Shown here one piece after another: positions 19,667-31,354 of a stretch of 64,000 nt of DNA. Location: assembly GCA_932521025.1 (NCBI GenBank), contig OW051473.1, positions 10,788,001 through 10,852,000 of the forward strand, given 5' to 3'. Every line of letters begins with the position of its first letter. The stretch's first letter is position 1. The notes beneath the pieces are model-generated. The model was given only the letters and a program-made list of their open reading frames with translations. It made no database searches and was not told the DNA's origin. The translations under genes were made by a program, and so were the position numbers. Origin of the DNA: Oscheius onirici. Lineage: Eukaryota > Nematoda > Chromadorea > Rhabditida > Rhabditidae.

Positions 19667-21801
19667 ATGGACGATGAGTACGATTACGACGTCAACGGAA
19701 CGGATTTGAGCTGCACCTATATGGTAAATTTTTCGTTTATGAACGCAAAAATCATCACTTTTAGGGAACTGACCACATTGAGGTCAAAATCTATTTGATT
19801 GGAATCTTTGCAACACTCATTGCAATCCTGTCCATAATTTTTAATGGATTTTTCACACTCGTTTTTGTGACGAACCAATCCGTCAGGTAAAATCTCATAT
19901 TTACGCGAGCAAGTAGTATTCAGAAGGTCATCCGTCTTCTACTTCGGCATTCTGGCCATTATTGATGCTATCATGGCTGTGAACTATCTCGCCGTGATGT
20001 CACTACCCGTAAGTTGGCTTAAACCACTTTATGCTGAAAAATGGCTTAGTCACGTTGGCCCAATTGAATTGACTTAATTGAATTATCCGTCACTTTTGAA
20101 TAATGCGCGTGTTTTTAGGTCTACATGGATTACTATCACTATCTACCCATGTACCGCTTCTTCCTCTCATATTTTCGCGTCGTCCTGACTGAAAGCAACT
20201 GTGCCATGTTCGCGTCAATGCTCCTCATCGTGTTAGCCACGACGGAACGGCTTCTGCGAACCTTTGAAGGCAAAGGGTTTCATCATTGTCGGAAGTTGGA
20301 GTCATACTGTAGTATCCTTAAGATTGTTTAAGGTTCTTGGAAAAGCATCGTCCAACAGTTTGTGCCTTCTGCATCATCCTGGCTGTAGCCTACAAGGTCT
20401 GCATGTACTGGGAGATTGATGTCTTGTTCAAGTCGGATTGCGACGAGGGATGGGAGTAAGTACTGATGTTTAAATTTATGCTTAAATTAAAAAAATTTAG
20501 TCTATGCCTTAAAGCGAGCCTCGCCTTTTTGTTTTGTGTTAAACTATGGCGCAGTAGTAGATGTCAGATTATGAATCTTCACACAAGTTTGAATCCTCCA
20601 ATGATCAAACGCTTCTTTAAAATTTTTTTAACACCGAATTCACGTTTTACGATCGCTTCATTATAGGGGCGCATCAAGCTAGACAAACAAATATGTATGA
20701 ATGTTAAAGTTTTCAGCTTTGTTTCAATTCTTTTGATAAATTGAGCTGACGTTAATTTAAGAGGCTGTATCATTCAGGGATGCGAACAGGTATCTGACGT
20801 GGAAAACACCTCTATTTCACCAAGTAGGCGTTAACCTCAACAAGTCTTCAATCTCTACCAGTCTCATATCAAACACACTAGATATGATAGCGCAGGCTCT
20901 ACGTTCCCTGGGGGGTAGTTTGTATTAAACGACATCGAGTCAACAGCACGATCCTGCGACAGCCTCGTTATCTATGACAGATGTCGTCTTTCAGTCACAA
21001 TACGTGGGATTCTCAGACTCTCTTTCAGGCAGTACGAGATAGTAGCCGGACCACTGGTCGCCTCTGAGAGCTACCGCTTCTGGTGGATGTTCCTGACGCG
21101 CAACTTGTTGGATCGAATCCTGCCATTTTTTGCCCTAGTTGCGATGAATTAGTGAGGGATTTTAACGATCTAGTGACATTGTATTTTCAGCATTATAATC
21201 AAGGCTTTGAAGAAGGAATACGTCAGACAGGGACCAAAACATCGGATTAATGAAAAACCGGAGAAAGCCAAGAGGAGCAGTCTAAGGGTAAACTCAGCTC
21301 TCATTTCCCACCAAAACGCTTTTAGGACGCTACGAGAGCCCTTATTGGAGTCGTATCCATGTACATTTTGTCTCAATCATTACAAGTAAGACACCATAAT
21401 ATTTTGAAGAAAAAAGTTTAAGGTCCTTCTAACATTTTGGGAAGCCATCGACAAGGCAAGCCTGGAAACTGATCTTGCCGTATTATACTCCTACCTCAAT
21501 GACATTGTCAGTATTATGACTTTGCTCTCAAGCTGCCTTCGATTCCCCGTATACTGTGCCTGTAATCGGGTCATTTACACAGCCTCGAAGCAGACCCTCC
21601 TGCGGTTTGTTAACAGCGGCAAGAAGGAAATACACAGTACTACTGGTGAGCAAAAAGTACAGTCAAAAATATCTTGTAACAGACTATTCGGTGATCACGG
21701 ACACAATGAAGCAGGAGACGCCCACGTCGGACGTGGTCATAAACGGAAATCACATGATGGGAGCTGTCTACGACGAAAAACTGCAAGAGTGGCAGTTATA
21801 G
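19667..21801 (+). CDS. Class A G-protein-coupled receptor, peptide-receptor-like
   Basis: Seven-span receptor in about nine exons. The start codon follows TTTTCAG by two bases. A short acidic N-tail with a glycosylation site (MDDEYDYDVNGTDLSC) precedes TM1 (ATLIAILSIIFNGFFTLVFV, with the conserved Asn). TM2 reads FYFGILAIIDAIMAVNYLAV. TM3 ends in LIVLATTERLLRTFEGK, with ERL at the DRY position. TM4 follows with CAFCIILAVAYKVCM, then TM5 (LLDRILPFFALVAMN), a basic loop 3 and TM6 (ATRALIGVVSMYILSQ). TM7 is SIMTLLSSCLRFPVYCACNR, close to the FPxYxxCNRxI signature of nematode FMRFamide-like peptide receptors. The last intron is about 38 bp and the tail ends DEKLQEWQL. A polyadenylation-like AATAAA lies at 21838. 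The ligand cannot be inferred. Confidence 0.87.
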
Positions 21802-21843
21802 TATTTTGCCATATTTAGTTCACGGGTTAGCTTGTCAATAAAT

Positions 21844-22215
21844 TTATGTCTTTATACCGTATTGGATGAGTAATCGGAGCAAGAGAATGACTAGGATTGG
21901 AACTATACATGCCAGAGCTATGCAGGTAACGCTAAGGATCATCTTCTTGACTTCAAGAGTGTGCAACTGTTGATTCAACAGATCAGTGTTGTTAAGGGTC
22001 TGGACTCGGATTTCTTCAAACAGTGCCTTTGATTCGTCTGGTGTCACGTAACGACCATGGTAGTTGATAGTCTTGAAGAGGAGCTGTTCGTAGAACTGAA
22101 GAGGACCTGAAATATAGAGAATCCTCTTGAATGACAGACAAGATTGACTGATACAGAAATAGTACTGATATAATCTTGGTTTTACACCCATAGACTCTGA
22201 TGGTTCGCAGACCAT
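21844..22215 (-). CDS. Small single-span membrane protein, unknown
   Basis: A 123-codon frame on the minus strand. The start at 22215 follows an acceptor-like TTCTTTCTAG by eight bases. The C-terminal part has a strong membrane segment (MILSVTCIALACIVPILVIL then LLRLLIQYG) preceded by a polar helix-prone region (PDESKALFEEIRVQ, LLNQQLHTLEVKK). An internal TATATTTCAG at the GPLQFYEQ junction suggests a splice site, so the N-terminal third may be wrong or replaced by upstream exons. It is convergent with the GPCR; the two 3' ends are 43 bp apart. No family recognised. Confidence 0.45.
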   Translation of the reverse strand: MVCEPSESMGVKPRLYQYYFCISQSCLSFKRILYISGPLQFYEQLLFKTINYHGRYVTPDESKALFEEIRVQTLNNTDLLNQQLHTLEVKKMILSVTCIALACIVPILVILLLRLLIQYGIKT

Positions 22216-22521
22216 GATCGGGCTAGAAAGAACTTATAAATGGGCTGGCAGACAAGAAGAGTAGAGAACTGTACGGCTTTTGACAAAGAGCCTAACGTAT
22301 GGCCAGATCTCATCTATTTTTGGATCAAGCCCTGGTGAACCCACGTCGTGCAAACGCTACGCAGGGAGTGATGGTGGCAAAACGAAGGCTGCAGTGCCAC
22401 TTTGAGAGGATACAAACAACGGGATCGAGAGATATGGGAATTGCTCCAAAGCATGACAGGGTTAGAATGGTAATAGCCTTGTGACTCGATTAACACAGCT
22501 AATACGAAGTCTCAATTGGCA

Positions 22522-23147
22522 GATTACAGTAGATTAACTTTGAGGCTGACATTACCTATTATTCAGCACGATAAACCGCTAAGAAGTGTTGTAAGTCCTA
22601 GGTATCAAGTGCCATTATAAGTAAGTAAACTTTTGCTCGTAATAGTTCGGCAGGCGCCCCCCTTCGTTTGAAAATTTGAGCGGGAACCATCGTAATGAAC
22701 CAATTTAGCATTTTTCTTAATTTTTCATCAACTTTTATGCTTTCTAACTACGTTTATCGGATTCTGCGTGTAAAAGAACCCCGTGAACCATGAATTCCCT
22801 CGAAATAAGACGATTTTCAAAAGGAAATAGCGAGACTTACGAATTTCGTCTATTTCTCCCATTTTTTGAGTGAATTCATGATTCAAAAGGTTCTTTTACA
22901 CGCTGAATCCGATAAACTTAGTTAGAAAGCATAAAAGTTGATATTAAATGAAGAAAAATGCTAAATTGGTTCATTACGATGGTTCCCGCTCAAATTTTCA
23001 AACGAAGAGGGGCGCCCGCCGAACTATTACGAGCAAAAGTTTACTTACTTATAATGGCACTTGATACCTAGGACTTACAACACTTCTTAGCGGTTTATCG
23101 TGCTGAATAATAGGTAATGTCAGCCTCAAAGTTAATCTACTGTAATC
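22522..23147. repeat. Large near-perfect palindrome (foldback element)
   Basis: The left arm from 22522 (GATTACAGTAGATTAACTTT...) is matched by its reverse complement ending at 23147. Arms are about 280 bp with few mismatches, and the spacer near 22806-22865 is about 60 bp and itself weakly palindromic. A diverged extra copy of part of the arm lies at about 23152-23250 (ACCAAAAGTATACTTACTTA...). No coding capacity is seen, which fits a non-autonomous foldback transposon or MITE. Confidence 0.9.
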
Positions 23148-23301
23148 CCCTGCCGAACTATTACCTATTATTTGTAAAATGATCGGTTGATTTGCTTGAA
23201 AGATAAAAAAGTTACGACCAAAAGTATACTTACTTATGGCGGCACCTGATATGTGAACGCTTCGTACCATTTGTACTCTTTTTCCCGTTGGTTTCAGTTT
23301 A

Positions 23302-24109
23302 TTATTCTACTGCAAGACATAAACAAAGGTCACCGTCAATCTGCCAGTCCAGGTGATTCACATGAAACTTCTTTCCATACTGTGGCAGACTCAGTCGTGG
23401 AAGAATTTTGGAGAACCGGAGTGGCTCCCTCAGCACGTACTCTTCTACATCTCGTTGGACCATCATCTACAAGTTACAGTAATTTTTTCCAAATTTCAGT
23501 TACCCCCAAATTGATCATAATATCCGTGTCTGCACAGTCACAATGTTCCAGGATGTGCAGCAACAATCCGAACACTTTTTGGAGCCGAACTTCATCGTGC
23601 TGGTCAGAACAATGAATGCTAACAAATTCCATGGGTCCAACTTCCGGATACAAGTATACTCGAATATTCTGAGAATGATCAGTCTTGAGGAAAACACTTA
23701 CTCCGAGGTGTTTTTGAACTTCAAGCTTGATAATTTTGACATGCTTGAGACGCTCGACTGCCTCTGTCGCAAATCTGTGAACAAATTGAATTGAATCAGG
23801 ATAAAAATACCTGTCAACAGTAAGCATGTGAAGTTTTCCAATTACTGTAAAGACGCTCAAATAGTAGTCTACTTCATTGTCTGACATGGGTCTTTTAGGC
23901 AAAATTTCTTCAAAGGCACAGCATCCGAGAGCGTTGGGCTCATTGGCAAAGAGCCAGGCGACGATAGCCCGTTCGCAGGAAACCTGACAGAAGCGCATCT
24001 GCCGGTCCGACTCCTGGGCAATTTCACTAAAATGCGGGTTCTCGGGAGACGCGAAGAAGAGGACAGCGTACTCTGGTTTACGAGCAAAGAGACTCATGAA
24101 GGTGCTCAT
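23302..24109 (-). CDS. Unknown soluble protein
   Basis: Four exons. The start at 24109 lies 37 bp after an acceptor-like TTCTTCCAG. The protein has no signal peptide and begins MSTFMSLFARKPEYAVLFFA, followed by RAIVAWLFANEPNALGC, EVDYYLSVFTVIGKLHML, FATEAVERLKHVKIIKLEV, IRVYLYPEVGPMEFVSIHCS, VFGLLLHILEHCDC and VLREPLRFSKILPRLSL. The mix of alternating hydrophobic strands and helices suggests a folded intracellular domain; the opening is vaguely like longin-type trafficking proteins, but I cannot assign a family. Its first two introns (36 and 33 bp) contain no in-frame stop, so an unspliced frame also reads through them. AATAAA follows the stop directly. Confidence 0.6.
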
Positions 24110-24445
24110 TATTGAGAAAGCGACTCTCCTTCCTCTCGGGAGTGAACCTGGAAGAAAAAGAATCGTGAAACTTTGGAAAAGCTCAAATACAAGCCGGGTA
24201 GTAGTACAGCTGGTTACTAGGTGTGTCTCAATGACGGTGCCATCAGCCCTGAAGATTTATGATCCCATACCAATTGACCTGACGGTCAGCGTTAAACGGG
24301 GTTAGTAGGACGTCTGAGGCAAATCTTGGAAAAGCGTGACATGCAAAGACTACAAAAAGGTTTATTGTCGGGTAGGCGACAACACGTGCGAGAAAATCCG
24401 TATATAGAGAGAAAAGAAGGAAAAGGATATCTTGGAGATCAGAAT

Positions 24446-25774
24446 TTAGTTGTTCAATGCATTGCCCAGACGAGATCGAAGATACCAAGGAAAGTTGGCG
24501 TCGACGACATTTTTAAAGTTGTTAACCCTTTGCTGCATGTTTATCCGAGCCTCGAAGTGGTCCTCGAGGTCATCTTCGGTTCTGTCTAGGATTTCTGAAA
24601 ATGGTTTCCATTACATTTTTTTCATGCAACATACCCATAGCAGCTTCCCGCTGACGCAACGAAGATTCAATCGCTTTCTGGTTTTGAGCAGCGTGACCTG
24701 AAGTTAGCTCTTAAAACGAGATGTTTTAATGCCCAAGGGCAAAAAATATAACGCGTTAATTATGGAGAACGGCAAGGAAAGTTGTACTGCGGCCTTAAAG
24801 TCTTCAAATATTGGAATTTATTCCTCGCTTTGGTTTCTAGGACAACTAAATTTCAAAAGGTAACAGATCGGAGAACACTACAAGGAAATAGATTTTACTT
24901 AAATGCAAATTTGGCTAACCATATGGTATCTTGAAGCATATTAATTGTGTGATTAAATCAACATGTGAAAGTCCCCACAAATGCTAAACTTTACCTTGAG
25001 CCAGAGTAGTAGCTGATGCCAGAACTCGCATAACCGAATCATTTGTGGCACCTTAAGTAGAAATCGTTTTTGATAGCCTTGTTAAACCTACGGTTATGTT
25101 GTATCGCAGTGCGTGCACGCTGCCCAAAATGGCGACTACGTCGTTTTTCAATGTCAAGCTGGGCTTGAAGGCTGCGGACGACAGGATTGTCTGAATATGA
25201 TTTGTTGACAATCAAATTTTGGCTACCGTTGGGTGGAATCTTCTCCCTAGCCTGTTCACAAGCACGGCTCATCCTGCGGTATTCGATGGTCTTCTCTCGC
25301 AGCTCCTTCTGAAGCTGCACAATTTGAAGACGGAGTTTTTGCTTCTCCTTCTTGTTCTTCGCATCCTTGGTCTTGCACTTGACATTAGCACAGTTTCTTC
25401 CATGAATTTTCGAAACTTGACTCATAATCCGTACAGCCTTTTGGTACAGCTTCTGCCTCCTGACATTCGTCCCAATAAAGCGGGGAACACGCTTTTCCTT
25501 AAGCAGCTTAATTAATAAAAATGGCGCTCAAGACCAACCATGAGGTTAATCCGAATAAACGCATTAATGCTCCTCATCATGGATGCGTCAGGAGTCACAT
25601 TCTTGGTCTTCTGCAGACCTTCCAGGAAGGTCTTCTTCACGTGCTTCTAAAAAAGTAGTGGGAAATTTAATAAAATTCAAAACCAACCACTTGCTTCGGT
25701 GTCTTTAATGGCTTCTTGAGCTTGCCAAAACGGCTGAGAAGATCCATCTTAACATCACGATGCTTTTCCTTCAT
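24446..25774 (-). CDS. Basic coiled-coil protein, unknown
   Basis: Start at 25774 follows AATTTCAG by four bases. Exons read MKEKHRDVKMDLLSRFGKLK, HVKKTFLEGLQKTKNVTPD, LLKEKRVPRFIGTNVRRQKL, a Lys/Glu/Gln-rich coiled coil (KKEKQKLRLQIVQLQKELRE), VVRSLQAQLDIEKRRSRHFG, then after the last introns ATNDSVMRVLASATTLAQ, QKAIESSLRQREAAM and ILDRTEDDLEDHFEARINMQ, ending PWYLRSRLGNALNN. Very basic N-terminal half; no signal peptide or membrane segment. Such composition fits a nuclear, chromosomal or scaffold protein, but no family is recognised. The next gene downstream on the same strand begins 337 bp away, which would allow an operon. Confidence 0.62.
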
Positions 25775-27041
25775 TTTCCTGAAATTCTGCTCATGAAAAA
25801 AATGAAAGACTTGAAGTATTAATGAGAACTCGTAATTTTGGGAAAAGCTGCTGCTCTTTTGGTATCGATCCGGTCATCCAGGGCGCAGCAGCAATGAGCC
25901 AAATGAGAGACAGAGGAACACGGCGCCGAAAAAAGCTGAGTTTCTGCAGAATTGTGAGGACTTAAGATCAGACTGGGGAAAGCGGCAGGCATGATACCAA
26001 CGGCCGAACACCGGACAATCGATTCCTGGAGGAGAAAAAATGTGGCGGCGAGACGGCATGAAAAAGGAAAATTGACAACATGTGGAAAGATCTTTGACCA
26101 AACAGCTGTTTTGCACGCGATAGAGGAAAATTAAAACTGAAGAATTTTTGATACGTTTCCATAGCCTCTCATCCAGTGAAAGGGCGAACAGAGAGCGGTA
26201 TCCAAGGTAACTAGGAGAGGAGGGGTTGAGGACGAATGTTGAAGTAAACAAGAGGAGAAGGGATTTGCGGTACATCAGTGATAAAAAACGACTTGGGACG
26301 AAGAGAGCTACTGATAAAACAGTCTTCTTCGTAAGAGCAGTCTATTTTTGCGTCTGTCAATCAGCTGAAGGAAAAAACGTTGCTGATAGCCACTAGAAAT
26401 CAATTTCGTGGAAGTGACAGTTCAACTGAAGCCTGTACGCCCTTACCATCTCTGCTTCTTTGTAACTGTGTGCCGTAATTGAAAGAGTTTAGCATAGTTT
26501 ACAATGGCGTGAAAAGGTGAAAAACAGATTAATTTTTGTTTGAATTTAAAGTCGCTCCCATACTAGCCACTCTATAGAAGTCCCGATTCCAGTGCAATCA
26601 GCTTCCGAGCTCCATTTGACCGTCTCCAGGAAATGTTAGAGTAAATGTAGCCAGGGACTGATTCCCAGAGCAGCATCGGGTTAGAACGAGCTTAGCTAAG
26701 TACCTAGGTCACGAATAGTCTGGCAGAACACAAGAGTGTATACTGCTTTTGGCTTAAGGGTTTTGGGCTGATTTTTTTGTCAGGTTAGAGCTCTTTTTGG
26801 ATCAATAGTCTGGCCAGTTTGTCATAAATTACCGTATACGGTAAAATCCCCGTCCTGTCTTCAAAAACTGAGTATCTAAAAATTATGACCATGTAAAATT
26901 ATAAACAAAGCATTTATTAGAATCCTCTTGATATGCAGAACAGCATAAATATATCACAGGCAGAATAGTCACAGGGCTTTTTAAAGATTATAGGTTTCAC
27001 AATTGTTTTTGGTAGTTACACGCTGCTGTCATCGTCAACGA
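25775..27041. other. Intergenic, no gene supported
   Basis: A minus-strand open frame of 133 codons (26275-25874) begins with a hydrophobic stretch but shows no family motif or splice support; I regard it as chance. Nothing else seen. Confidence 0.5.
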
Positions 27042-28561
27042 CTACAAACGATCGACAATGTTTTCTATCACAGGACGTCCCCCTCTCAAGAGTCGTTCTC
27101 CATCTAAACGGATCGTAGAAATATTCCGAGAGTGAAACCTCTGCTGCTCGACGTATTCTTGTTTACTCGTACAACAGCTGTCCGAATCTCCACGATGAGA
27201 AATTAGTAGATATGAAGAAAGAATGGATAAAATTAGTGCGATGCTAAAAACGGCAGAAGCTAAAAGATGGCTGTAGCAGGCTAGTCCCAGCTTGAACTGT
27301 AAGACACGGTTTTGTAAAATTTTTGAAAAGTCCTTACCCGAACTTGTGCCTCATTTTCAGAAGGTCGTAAATTTCCCAATAAGAAAAGAACATCGGCTAG
27401 TATTGAACAAGCACCTAAATTTAGTAAAAACGAAGTTTTGAAAAAACGTACAGGTCATAAAAGTCGCAACAATGTACATGATTGAATTTGGAGGAAAACA
27501 TGGTGAACAGGCACCGATGACGGCTGAGATCAGTCCGAATATGAAGACAAAAACGGTGAAAAAGACCACTGCTTTGTGATGTGCTAAATATTAGTTTTGT
27601 GTGAAAATGAGGTAAAATTTTACGTAAGAAACGATGTAACATGAGTTCTTTGGCGACTTCCTCACCACTGTTCAGAGCAGCTTTGAGAGTGCTGGCTGCC
27701 GAGGGCTCGAACTTGCTGACACAGGTTTCTCCTGAAACAATACTATAACATTTTTTCAGCCATTGAGAGTCTTTGAAACTGAATTATAATTGCAGCATTG
27801 TTAGATTTCAACAGAACCTTTAATTTTGTGAGAAAACAAGAAGACTACAGGGAACTGTTTTTAATGGATAAAGTCTGCTAAAAATGATACAGTAACCTAA
27901 AAAGGTGGACCAAAATGGCGGAGACCTTATGTACGTATCTAGATTGTAACTGATTGTTCGCTGCTTTTTGAATTTCCTCTATATAACTCTGCAAATTATA
28001 TATACGGGGAGATCAAATAAGGTCTTTTTGACAAGCAAATGAAGGACTAGTGACAGGATCAAATGGCGTGTGAATTTGAAGAGTACACAGCAGAGTGTGA
28101 GTGAAGGAATTTCGACATAGTGCTGATTCTTTTGGCAAGTTTCACTGACAGTTTTGCAAGCTTTAAAGGTACCTGTTCCATGATCCTTCTTATCAACCTG
28201 GTCCAGCGGAATGATTCTCTCGTCTCTGGCCGTGCTGACGACACAATCCCACCATATACCGTGTTGATGCGTTTGGTAACCCTGGGGAATTTCCATAATC
28301 TGAATAACGACGTTTGTCTGATTGTCATGGCAGGAGCTTTTTTGGACGTCCCCTCGCTGAAAAGGCGACAAATCGCGTCGGCCATGTTGATTACCCAAAA
28401 GTCTTTAAACACACCACGTGGAGAAAGTTTGCAACATTTTGGCGTCTTTTTATTGAAGTTCTTACCTGCCAGAGAGGTGAAAAGAGAGCAAATCCGGTTA
28501 GAAGAAACCCTGAGACGATGAGTAGAATAGATGCCAGTAAAAGACATTTATAACGGTGCAT
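27042..28561 (-). CDS. Clc-like (claudin-like) four-span membrane protein
   Basis: Nematode Clc-like family, distant relatives of claudins/PMP22 that act at cell contacts or as channel auxiliaries. The start at 28561 follows TTTTTTCAG by eight bases. TM1 is CLLLASILLIVSGFLLTGFA followed by LFSPLWQ. The first extracellular loop has the family signature HQHGIWWDC and cysteines (SSCHDN, SETCQ or GETCVSKFEPSAAS depending on splicing). TM2 is AVVFFTVFVFIFGLISAVIG followed by ACSPCFPP, TM3 IVATFMTCACSILADVLFLL and TM4 HLLASAVFSIALILSILSSY. The tail is cytoplasmic (SCCTSKQEYVEQQRFHSRNI). Introns are 37-150 bp except one of about 0.43 kb. Splice phases agree throughout. The family call rests on the GIWWDC motif and topology. 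Confidence 0.85.
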
Positions 28562-30319
28562 AGGAGTTCTGAAAAAAGCCAATTTGTGGTCGGTCGTGTG
28601 GAGTTCGTGGAGGGGTCATCAATCAAGTTGGATTAAATGTTGCACATACACTCGGAGAGAAGCGATATGTTTCGTAGAAAGTTAACACATTCTCTTTTTG
28701 GACCGTTTGACTATCATTTGCGGTAATAGAGCACACAAAATTGCATACTTTTGTTGCGAAGTTTTTGAAGCAAACGCCAAAATTTTCAAGATCTCATAGA
28801 CTATATAACTTTAGACAATTGCCTAGGAACAAAAAAGATTTTGACAAGTTTTGTGAGGAAAATGGAAAATAGTAAGAAAAGCCGACTAAACTGTAGTGAG
28901 TCCAGAAGCTACTGACAAAAATTACACCTCTAAAATGCTCTTTGTAAGACCCACATAACGTGCAAACGTTAGATACTCAAGAAATGATACCAAATCTAAA
29001 TTTGAAATGAAAATGGAAAACTGGTTGTCTGAGCATGTTATATTACTCAAAATTTGAAAAACTTTCAAATGCATCCTTCCAATTGTTTTGCTAGGAGGAA
29101 CGCCTAATCGGCCATTCCTTGACTCGTCATAAACGGGAACATGAGCAAAAACGAAATGCTTCCCCGAGATGAGGAACAATGAAAATATTCAGAGAGGGCA
29201 ACACAGCGTTCCCTTCCGCGCCCTTTGACGGCACTTTTGGGAAAAGCTCAAAATTCTATCGTTTTGACAGATTGATGCATTCATTGCAAATGTGCTGGCG
29301 AGAGAGAAAAAACGGCTCGCGGGATATTGCAAACGGAGAAATTACCCCGGTACTTTGTTGTAAAGACATCAAAACAAGAAACGAGGAGGCTTCAATTCAA
29401 GCCGGGAGGCCCTTAACAAGTGCTTCTCCAAGAAAAGGAGAGAAGTGCAAAAAAGTCATCGCGGAGAGGTCCTTTGTTTTTGCAAAAAGGTGCAACATGT
29501 TCGCCGGGCCTCTCACTCGTTACGTCATCCAGATGAGCTTAAGTCTGGTCGTGAGAGTGTCTGACCTTACCGAGAGTTAGAGAGACAGAAAGCCCATAAC
29601 TCTTCAGTCTGTCAAAGGGTTGCATAGATACACAAGCCTGGAGTAAAAAGGCCCCCTGGCAATCGAAAATGGCCGACAAGTGTGTGTGGAAATGAGATTT
29701 ATGGACAATCCCGTGAACTCGTGTGTGTGTTCTTCTAATGCTAATGCACTTTGCAACAGTTCAACTCTTGCATCCCGAAGAAGTACTTGTTTTGAGGAAA
29801 GAGCACAGAACTTACCTTCTTGGCATGACTAACTCCTAGAGTTTCTCAATTTGCTCAATTGAGATCGGCCCGTCTCGTCACCGCAAAAGACATAATTGAC
29901 GCAAAGACATAGCAAAGACGGCAGCAGAGTTAATAGAATTTGTTTTCCGCGCCGAGAAGAGAGAGAGAGAGCCCGAATACATGTGCGATTTGCTGTAAAG
30001 TGGTCTCCCGACAACACACCTGGTACCGGAATCAAATATAATATAAGCAAGTTTTGTGGTGATCATTGTAAAGAAAGTTACCTGGGCTCGGCGGCAAAAG
30101 ACACTTTTGCCGGCTTGGAAGAATGTGTTGAAGGAGCCAGAGATTTCATTATGCATGGATTAGATCTCCCGCCTCTGTTGGTGGCCAATTTCCGTTTTGC
30201 ATTTGTCTTAAACGCGCTCATTTGTTGTCGTGGCCATGCATGCATGGCAAAAACGCAATATCTGTCATTTTTTCGACTGGAAAAAAGGTTGGACCTCAAC
30301 AAATGATTTATTTCAGACG
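28562..30319. other. Intergenic, no gene supported
   Basis: Two plus-strand open frames of 133-136 codons (29179-29580 and 29896-30306) lack family motifs, and I do not accept them. No repeat copies noticed. Confidence 0.5.
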
Positions 30320-31107
30320 TTAGTTTTCAATCTCAGCAGAGCTCTTCGGCCAAAAGTTCTCCGGAATGTTGCTGGCCCGAGAGGCGAATCTCCCTAAACT
30401 GGGATGAAGTTTTGAAAATTGCTATTACCTGGCAGGGACGGACGCCATTGAATTGGAGCGGACACAGTCTCCGGTCTCTTGTAATAAGTTACATCTTCTC
30501 CGAGATCACCAAGACTTTGGAAACCTGAAAAGTAATTGTGATTTTGTAACGGGACACATTTTGCTATAGTTTGATTTTGGGGACAGTCTCTCTTTAAGTA
30601 ACAGGCTTCAGGAAAAAGGAAACAATCGACTCTTTCAAAATTCCGGTATGCAACGTTCTAATATCAAAAGATGTACTCAAATTTTTGTTAATGGGTAACA
30701 TTAATTATTTAATTTTGAACATTTAACATTAAACATTTAATTTTGTTAATGGGTAACAAGATGGACAGCAGGGCAGCCTGGCCTGGGTTAGACAAGCCCC
30801 GCTACCGTTGAGCCTTGCGCTTTTTTCCGACAACTTCCAACTACTATTTGCATTTTTGGCAAATTTGTACAAGTTTTTAATATTTATACAACCTGTTACA
30901 AGCGGTTGCACCATAGTTAAAGGTTGTTTTGACTGTGCCAAGTCATGGTAACGAAGTGCCAAGTCATACCCTATACGATGATCGAACCCTATACTTAATT
31001 TTTTTTTAAACTTTAACTGTCAACGAAACATTTTAAATTAACGTACCAAGTCTGAAGGCAAAGCCCGAAACAAACAGGAAACCAAGAAAGAACACAAGCT
31101 TCAGCAT
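30320..31107 (-). CDS. Small secreted protein, candidate neuropeptide precursor
   Basis: Three exons (31107-31047, 30524-30429 and 30393-30320) join in phase to about 76 residues. The start follows TTTTCAG by two bases. The N-terminus is a strong signal peptide (MLKLVFFLGFLFVSGFAFRL). The mature part reads FQSLGDLGEDVTYYKRPE, then TVSAPIQWRPSLPGRFASR and NIPENFWPKSSAEIEN. A KR dibasic site precedes a segment that ends Pro-Gly-Arg, as in amidated peptides. AATAAA on this strand lies 8 bp after the stop. Gene structure is well supported; the neuropeptide idea is inference, and a plain small secreted protein is the alternative. The intron between exons 1 and 2 is about 0.5 kb. Confidence 0.7.
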
Positions 31108-31354
31108 ACTCTGAAAACACAGGGTCAGTGGGAGTCTCATAAATGTTTTGTCAGCCATCATGCTCCCATGACATTTATAAGAAGAACGTTCGAACAGCAA
31201 CTGAGCCCGGTTGTCTAATGACCAGATTAAGTTTTGGCTTCAGTGGTTTCGAAAAAAGGTCGTCTAGATGTACCAGAGCACACGATTACGTCTGTCTGGA
31301 GATCTGCCACAATGAGACGGAAGAATGATTTAAAGGTCCCATTTGAATAAGAAT

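Noticed and set aside
25874..26275. 133-codon minus-strand frame with a hydrophobic start
   Set aside because: No domain, no splice support and no conserved pattern; looks like chance.
29179..30306. Two plus-strand frames of 133-136 codons
   Set aside because: Composition and lack of motif or splice context suggest non-coding DNA.
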